From: JALZKA01 sp963717635
GTDB lineage: Bacteria > Actinomycetota > Thermoleophilia > Solirubrobacterales > 70-9
Assembly (NCBI GenBank): GCA_963717635.1
Contig: OY970347.1
Span: 2,418,001 to 2,482,000 of the forward strand
DNA length: 64,000 nt
Direction of reading: 5' to 3'
Shown here: positions 59,754 to 64,000 of the stretch, piece after piece
How positions within the stretch are numbered: position 1 is the stretch's first letter
Layout of the letters: the number at the start of each line of letters is the position of its first letter
Translations under genes and position numbers: made by a program
The notes under the pieces: generated by a model
Databases searched by the model: none
The model's input: only the letters and a program-made list of their open reading frames with translations
Told to the model about the DNA's origin: nothing

Positions 59754-60650
59754 ATGGACACGGGCTTTCCCACCTCCGACGCGCAGACCGATTTCAAGCG
59801 CGCGCGGCGCCGGGCCCTCGCCTCGAGACTCGCTCGCCGGCTTCGGGGCGAGCCTGGCGACGTCAACCTGATCCTGCCGTTCGACGAGGTCGTCGAGGCG
59901 CTCGGCCGGCGCAGCGAGCGGCATCTGGGACTGCGGACGATCCCGCTCGACTCGATCGTCGGGACCGTCGACCGCCAGCGCGAGTTCGACCGCAACTTCC
60001 GCCCCACATCGCGGCGCGTGCGCCTGCGCTGGCAGCGGATCGCCGAAGCGATCCGCCGTGGCGAGCCGATGCCGCCGATCGACGTGTACGGGATCGGCGA
60101 GATGCACTTCGTTCGCGACGGACATCACCGCGTGTCGGTCACACGACAGCTCGGGCTCGACGTGATCGAGGCGTACGTGACCGAGATCGTGACCGAGGTG
60201 GGCGCGGACGCCGGGGTGCGGATCCACGACCTGGCCCTGAAAGGCCACGAGCGGCTGTTCTTCGAGCGCGTGCCGCTGCCTGCGGAGATGCGAGCGCGGA
60301 TCCAGTTGCCGCGCAGTACCTGGTACGCGGGCCTGGCCGAGGGCGTGGAGGCCTGGGGCTTCCGGGTCATGCAGGCTCGCGGCGAGTTCATGACCCGCGA
60401 GGAGACTGCGCGCGCCTGGTTCGAGGACGAGTTCGAGCCGATCGTGTCCACCCTGCGCGAGGCCGAGATCGGTGAGGGGATGACCGACGCCGAGCTCTAC
60501 TCGCGCGTGGTCAGCCTCCGCTACCTGCTGCTCCGGACCCACCGCTGGGACGAGGAGATCCTCGAGCGCCTGCGCGAGGAGCTGCGCCAGCGCCCCGCCG
60601 AGGACGAGGACACGCTGACCCACATGATGCGCGACGAGTTAGGCGGCTGA
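59754..60650 (+). CDS. ParB/sulfiredoxin-fold protein of unknown function
   Basis: A 298-residue protein. The segment RTIPLDSIVGTVDRQREFDR and IDVYGIGEMHFVRDGHHRVS resembles the ParB-type nuclease/CTPase N-terminal fold with its G-H-x-R motif. There is no ParB helix-turn-helix and no parA beside it, so chromosome partitioning is unlikely despite the fold. The C-terminal half is charged and helical. The last 12 bases overlap the convergent ATPase gene. Confidence 0.72.
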   Translation: MDTGFPTSDAQTDFKRARRRALASRLARRLRGEPGDVNLILPFDEVVEALGRRSERHLGLRTIPLDSIVGTVDRQREFDRNFRPTSRRVRLRWQRIAEAIRRGEPMPPIDVYGIGEMHFVRDGHHRVSVTRQLGLDVIEAYVTEIVTEVGADAGVRIHDLALKGHERLFFERVPLPAEMRARIQLPRSTWYAGLAEGVEAWGFRVMQARGEFMTREETARAWFEDEFEPIVSTLREAEIGEGMTDAELYSRVVSLRYLLLRTHRWDEEILERLREELRQRPAEDEDTLTHMMRDELGG

Positions 60651-61814
60651 CCGCTTCAGGCTGCGCCCCGACTCCGGCTCGAACAGGTGGAGCCTCGTCG
60701 AGTCGACCCACAGCTCGGACTCCACGCCGCGCTTTACCTTGCTCGCCGGGTCGAGCCTTGCGACCACGGTGCCCTCACCCGAGCTGGGGACCTCGGCCGT
60801 CCCGGCGTCCTCGGCAAGCTCGCGGAGCTCGTCGGACTCGACGCCCTCACCCTCGAGCTTGAAGTACGCGTATTGCTCCGAGCCCATCGACTCGACCAGG
60901 TCGATCGTCGCCCGGAAGGTCGTGCCGCGGCTCTTCGCGTCACCGACCAGGGCGGCGTCCTCAAACGACTCCGGGCGGATGCCGGCCACGACCTTGCCGG
61001 CATGCGACCTCGCCCCCTCCAGGTCGTCCGGCAGATCGACCTCCCCGAACGGCAGCTTCACCCGCCCGCCGTCCACCGACGCCGACATGAAGTTCATCGC
61101 CGGCGAGCCGATGAACCCGGCCACGAACAGGTTGGCCGGGTCCGCGTAGAGCTCGGCTGGCGCGCCGACCTGCTGGAGCACGCCGGCGCGCATCACAGCC
61201 ACCCGGTCGCCCAGCGTCATCGCCTCGGTCTGGTCGTGAGTGACGTAGACGGTGGTCGTGCCCAGATCCGCCTGCAGGCGCGAGACCTCGGTGCGCATCT
61301 GCACGCGCAGCTTCGCGTCGAGGTTCGACAGCGGCTCGTCCATCAGGAAGGCGCTGGGGTCGCGCACGATCGCGCGCCCCATCGCGACCCGCTGGCGCTG
61401 CCCGCCGGAGAGGTTGGCCGGCTTGCGATCGAGATGCTGGTCGAGGTCGAGTACCTTGGCCGCTTCCTCCACCTTCTTCCGGATCTCCTCGTCCGGAGTG
61501 TCCGCGAGCCGCAGCGGGAACTCCATGTTCTCGCGTACGGTCATATGCGGGTAGAGCGCGTAGTTCTGGAACACCATCGCGATGTCGCGGTCCTTCGGCG
61601 CGCGGTCATTGACCTCCTCGCCGCCGATCTTCAACGAGCCGTCCGAAATGTCCTCGAGGCCGGCGATCATCCGCAGGGCAGTCGACTTGCCGCAGCCTGA
61701 CGGCCCAACGAGGATCATGAACTCGCCGTCCTTGATCTCGAGGTCCATCTCCTTGACGGCCTCGAAGCCGTCCGGGTAGCGCTTGGTGATCTTGTCGAGC
61801 GTGATCTCAGCCAT
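60639..61814 (-). CDS. ugpC: Sugar ABC transporter ATP-binding protein (MsmK/UgpC type)
   Basis: ATPase of 391 residues shared by carbohydrate importers. Walker A GPSGCGKST, signature LSGGQRQRVAMGRAI, Walker B FLMDEPLSNLDAKLR and VTHDQTEAMTLGDR, with a C-terminal OB/TOBE regulatory domain from about residue 240. A Shine-Dalgarno-like AAGGAGA lies about 17 bases before the ATG. Last gene of the minus-strand sugar importer operon. Confidence 0.9.
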   Translation of the reverse strand: MAEITLDKITKRYPDGFEAVKEMDLEIKDGEFMILVGPSGCGKSTALRMIAGLEDISDGSLKIGGEEVNDRAPKDRDIAMVFQNYALYPHMTVRENMEFPLRLADTPDEEIRKKVEEAAKVLDLDQHLDRKPANLSGGQRQRVAMGRAIVRDPSAFLMDEPLSNLDAKLRVQMRTEVSRLQADLGTTTVYVTHDQTEAMTLGDRVAVMRAGVLQQVGAPAELYADPANLFVAGFIGSPAMNFMSASVDGGRVKLPFGEVDLPDDLEGARSHAGKVVAGIRPESFEDAALVGDAKSRGTTFRATIDLVESMGSEQYAYFKLEGEGVESDELRELAEDAGTAEVPSSGEGTVVARLDPASKVKRGVESELWVDSTRLHLFEPESGRSLKRSAA

Positions 61815-61832
61815 TTTCTCTTTGGATTCTCC

Positions 61833-62678
61833 TTATCCCTTGACGGCGCCAGCGGTCAGACCAGCGACGATCCGGCGCTGGAAGATCAGTACGAAGATGA
61901 TGATCGGCACCGTGACCAGCGAAGCGGCGGCGGCGATGCTTCCGTTTGGCGCCGTGAACTGCGACTCGCCGGTGAAGAAGGCGAGCGCCGCCGGCACCGT
62001 CCGCGATGCGTCCGACGAGGTCAGCGAGATCGCGAACAGGAAGTCGTTCCAGCAGAAGATGAAGACCAGGATCGCCGCGGTGAACACGCCCGGCGCGGCG
62101 AGCGGGATGATCACCTTGCGAAACGCCTGCAACGGGGTGGCGCCGTCGACCTGAGCCGCCTGCTCGAGGTCCCATGGAATCTCGCGGAAGAACGCGACGA
62201 GCGTGTAGATCGCCAGCGGCAAAGCGAACGTCAGGTACGGGATGATCAGCCCCGGATACGTGTCGTAGAGGCCCAGCGTCCGCCACATGTCGAACAGCGG
62301 CCCCACCGTGGAGATCGCCGGGAACATCGCGATCGCCAGCGCGCCCGCCAGGATCAGCGCCTTGCCGGGGAAATCGAGACGGGCGATCGCGTAGGCGCAG
62401 AATGCCGCGAGCACGATTGCGATCGACGTCGCGATCATGGCGATCAGGATCGAGTTGATCAACGGCGCGATGAACGGGCTCTCCGAGAGCCCGCCGGTGA
62501 ACAGCGCCTCGTAGTTGTCGAACGTCCATTCCTGCGGGAAGAAGCTCTTGTCCGCGATCGTCGCCGGTGTCTTGAACGAGAGCGAGACGATCCAGATGAC
62601 CGGGATCAGCGCGAACAGCAGGATGAAGAGCATCCCGACCGACCAGAAGGCATACTCGCGAGGGCCGCGATTCTCCAC
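61833..62678 (-). CDS. Carbohydrate ABC transporter permease, MalG type
   Basis: A 281-residue permease with six segments. The coupling loop EQAAQVDGATPLQAFRKVII near residue 175 and WNDFLFAISLTS are typical of MalG/UgpE proteins. Its ATG overlaps the last base of the MalF-type permease stop codon. Together they form the channel for a sugar or sugar-alcohol. Confidence 0.9.
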   Translation of the reverse strand: MENRGPREYAFWSVGMLFILLFALIPVIWIVSLSFKTPATIADKSFFPQEWTFDNYEALFTGGLSESPFIAPLINSILIAMIATSIAIVLAAFCAYAIARLDFPGKALILAGALAIAMFPAISTVGPLFDMWRTLGLYDTYPGLIIPYLTFALPLAIYTLVAFFREIPWDLEQAAQVDGATPLQAFRKVIIPLAAPGVFTAAILVFIFCWNDFLFAISLTSSDASRTVPAALAFFTGESQFTAPNGSIAAAASLVTVPIIIFVLIFQRRIVAGLTAGAVKG

Positions 62679-63592
62679 TAGCTACCCGGCCTCCCTTCCT
62701 GCATCCGCACGCCGAAGCCCTTTATGAACAGGAACGCGATCAGGAACGTGCTGAAGAAGATCAGCACCGAGACGGCCGATCCGAGCCCCAGGTTCAGGCG
62801 TTCGATCAGCTGGTTGTAGCCCAGGATCGACACCGACTCGGTGTCCTGGGCACCCCCGGTCATGATGAAGATCGTGTCGAAGACGCGGAAGGCGTCGAGC
62901 GTCCGGAACAAGAGCGCGACGAGGATCGCCGGCTTCATCAGCGGCACCGTGATCCTCCAGAACCGCTGCCAGGCGCTGGCACCGTCCACCTTCGCGGCCT
63001 CATAGAGGCCGTCGTCGATCGTCACCAGCCCCGCTAACAGCAGCAACGCCATGAACGGGGTCGTCTTCCAGACCTCGGCCATGATGATCACCGCGAACGA
63101 GCTGAAGCGATCGCCGAACCAGGCCTTGTCGTCGGCGATCAGCGGCAGGTTGTTGACGAACCCGGTGTCGGGCGCGAACGCGAACTGCCACGAGAACGCG
63201 GCGACGACCGTGACGATCCCGTAGGGGATCAAGACCGAGGTGCGAAGCACGCCCCGGCCGAAGATCGCCTTGTGCATCGCGAGCGCGATCAGCATGCCGA
63301 GCGCCAGCTCGAAGGCGACGGAGACGATGGTCACGAACAGGGTGTTGAAGACGTCCTGCCACCAAAGCGAAGAGGTCAGCACCGCCTCGTAGTTGGAGAG
63401 GCCGGCGAATCCGCCCTCGTCCGGGAACCGCAGGTCGAGCTCCTGGAGCGAGAGGACGATCGCGTAGCCGATCGGGTAGGCCGTGACGAGCAGCATCGCG
63501 AACACCGCCGGGGCGCACAGCATCCAGCCCAGCTTGCGCTCGGAGCGAGTTCGATCGCTAACGGCCGGCTTCTTGATCGCCCCGGCCTCCAT
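62678..63592 (-). CDS. Carbohydrate ABC transporter permease, MalF type
   Basis: A 304-residue permease with GWMLCAPAVFAMLLVTAYPI at the N terminus and the coupling loop YEAAKVDGASAWQRFWRITVP (EAAKVDGAS core) near residue 200. Its ATG overlaps the stop of the mini-ORF-like element at 63592-63651 as TGATG. The binding protein gene is just upstream. Confidence 0.9.
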   Translation of the reverse strand: MEAGAIKKPAVSDRTRSERKLGWMLCAPAVFAMLLVTAYPIGYAIVLSLQELDLRFPDEGGFAGLSNYEAVLTSSLWWQDVFNTLFVTIVSVAFELALGMLIALAMHKAIFGRGVLRTSVLIPYGIVTVVAAFSWQFAFAPDTGFVNNLPLIADDKAWFGDRFSSFAVIIMAEVWKTTPFMALLLLAGLVTIDDGLYEAAKVDGASAWQRFWRITVPLMKPAILVALLFRTLDAFRVFDTIFIMTGGAQDTESVSILGYNQLIERLNLGLGSAVSVLIFFSTFLIAFLFIKGFGVRMQEGRPGS

Positions 63593-63651
63593 CAGAGGAT
63601 CACGACCCCGACCGGGGCGGCAAAGATGGTTTCGCGCCTAGCGTCGCTGAT
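63592..63651 (-). pseudogene. Junction mini-ORF copy with ATC in place of ATG
   Basis: The gap between the sugar-binding protein and the permease reads ISDARRETIFAAPVGVVIL from an ATC that overlaps the upstream TGA, and ends in TGA overlapping the permease ATG. Apart from ATC for ATG the layout equals 24526-24579. SDARRET matches the first residues of the extended PstB. Either a non-standard start is used or this copy has lost its start. Confidence 0.45.
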
Positions 63652-64000
63652 CAAAGTAGCCCTTCGCGCTTGACGGCCTGCTCGACGTTGTCGCGCAGCT
63701 TCTCGTAGGCGGCCGTGACGTCGTCGGGCGCGATATCGCCGATCGGGTGCAGCGCTCGCTGCATGGCCAGCGAGAGGTCGGTGTAGGCGGGGGTCAGCGG
63801 TCTTGGCGCGGCATCATCGATCGAATCGCGGATCACGTCGGCGAAGCCGGGGTACGCCTTCTCGATCTCGGGCGAGTCATACAGCGCCTCGGTCACGGGC
63901 GGCAGGCCGCCCAGCGTCGCGGCGATCACCTGGTTCTCGGGCTGTACCAGGCAGGCGATCGCGTCGAAGGTGAGGTCCGGGTTCTCCGAGTACTTCGAGA
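63651..64000 (-). CDS. Sugar ABC transporter substrate-binding protein, C-terminal part
   Basis: About 116 C-terminal residues; the frame continues off the right edge. YSENPDLTFDAIACLVQPEN and GGLPPVTEALYDSPEIEKAY followed by PRPLTPAYTDLSLAMQRALH are typical of the C-terminal lobe of carbohydrate-binding (family 1) extracellular proteins. The mature N terminus and signal are outside the window. It precedes the MalF/MalG/UgpC genes of the same importer. Confidence 0.85.
   Translation of the reverse strand, partial: SKYSENPDLTFDAIACLVQPENQVIAATLGGLPPVTEALYDSPEIEKAYPGFADVIRDSIDDAAPRPLTPAYTDLSLAMQRALHPIGDIAPDDVTAAYEKLRDNVEQAVKREGLL

Noticed and set aside
59754..60650. Chromosome partitioning ParB
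   Set aside because: The fold motif is present but there is no ParB helix-turn-helix and no parA or parS nearby.
1..64000. CRISPR arrays, tRNA genes, prophage or insertion sequences
   Set aside because: No regular spaced repeats, cloverleaf-like genes, integrase, transposase or phage structural genes were seen.

Overview
The window is high-GC DNA (many GTG and TTG starts, strong third-position GC, genes packed with 1-13 base overlaps). The gene set points to an actinobacterium, most likely of the Thermoleophilia/Solirubrobacterales type: several polyamine-type ABC importers, ferritin-like Tat proteins, a PYROXD2-like flavoprotein family, a Rpf-like lytic enzyme, a SigB-type sigma module and pstSCAB-phoU. 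This placement is inferred from gene content; there is no rRNA in the window. I see no tRNA, rRNA, CRISPR array, prophage, insertion sequence or biosynthetic cluster. No stretch longer than about 250 bases lacks a gene.

Layout. (1) 1-2505: end of a polyamine-type ABC importer (binding protein, two permeases). (2) 2554-4424, minus: two ferritin-like secreted proteins, an amicyanin-like copper lipoprotein and a very short TatA. (3) 4507-10256, minus: one long operon of a Rieske oxygenase, a TetR regulator and a complete PotDBCA-type importer. Divergent from it, 10265-13915 carries a small unknown protein, an acyl-CoA dehydrogenase and an ADP-forming acyl-CoA synthetase. (4) 14046-16928: a PYROXD2-like flavoprotein and two TetR paralogues. 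(5) 17006-21157, minus: omega-aminotransferase, PucR regulator and alanine dehydrogenase, divergent from a second complete PotADBC system (21348-25436). (6) 25517-27546: SigB-like sigma factor, anti-sigma kinase and STAS antagonist. (7) 27650-35314: two aldehyde dehydrogenases, a second PYROXD2-like protein, DinB, a secreted protein and a PuuB-like amine oxidase. (8) 35367-47234: a phosphate/polyphosphate block (ppk, M1-type peptidase, two CHAD proteins, ppx, phoU, pstBACS, two OmpR-type DNA-binding proteins, two Pho-box-like sites). (9) 47233-53710: uppP, two crotonases, methyltransferase, HD protein, SpoIIM-like protein, Rpf-like enzyme, lipoate-ligase-like protein. (10) 53765-58703: zinc-type ABC importer with a permease fused to its binding protein, a Fur-family regulator and a YibE/F protein. 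(11) 58723-64000: PfkB sugar kinase, ParB-fold protein and a sugar ABC importer that runs off the end.

The first 35 kb read as an island for taking up and degrading polyamines, quaternary amines or related amino compounds. Three importers bring in substrate. The aminotransferase would move the amino group to pyruvate, alanine dehydrogenase would restore pyruvate, and aldehyde dehydrogenases (one MmsA-like) would oxidise the semialdehydes. The flavin amine-oxidase-like proteins and the Rieske enzyme add other entry routes. Regions 8 and 10 are phosphate/polyphosphate and zinc homeostasis.

The least explained signal is a family of tiny ORF cassettes at gene junctions (6403-6462, 24526-24579, 48355-48417, 63592-63651, with relatives at 7307-7348, 25446-25484, 29131-29163, 49216-49254 and in the first codons of pstB). 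In the best copies the mini-ORF start overlaps the stop of the upstream gene and its stop overlaps the start of the downstream gene. The encoded peptides share MSDAxREx-like starts and AP-x-LLRRLI-like ends. The DNA also forms conserved small hairpins, one of which contains the Shine-Dalgarno sequence of the next gene.
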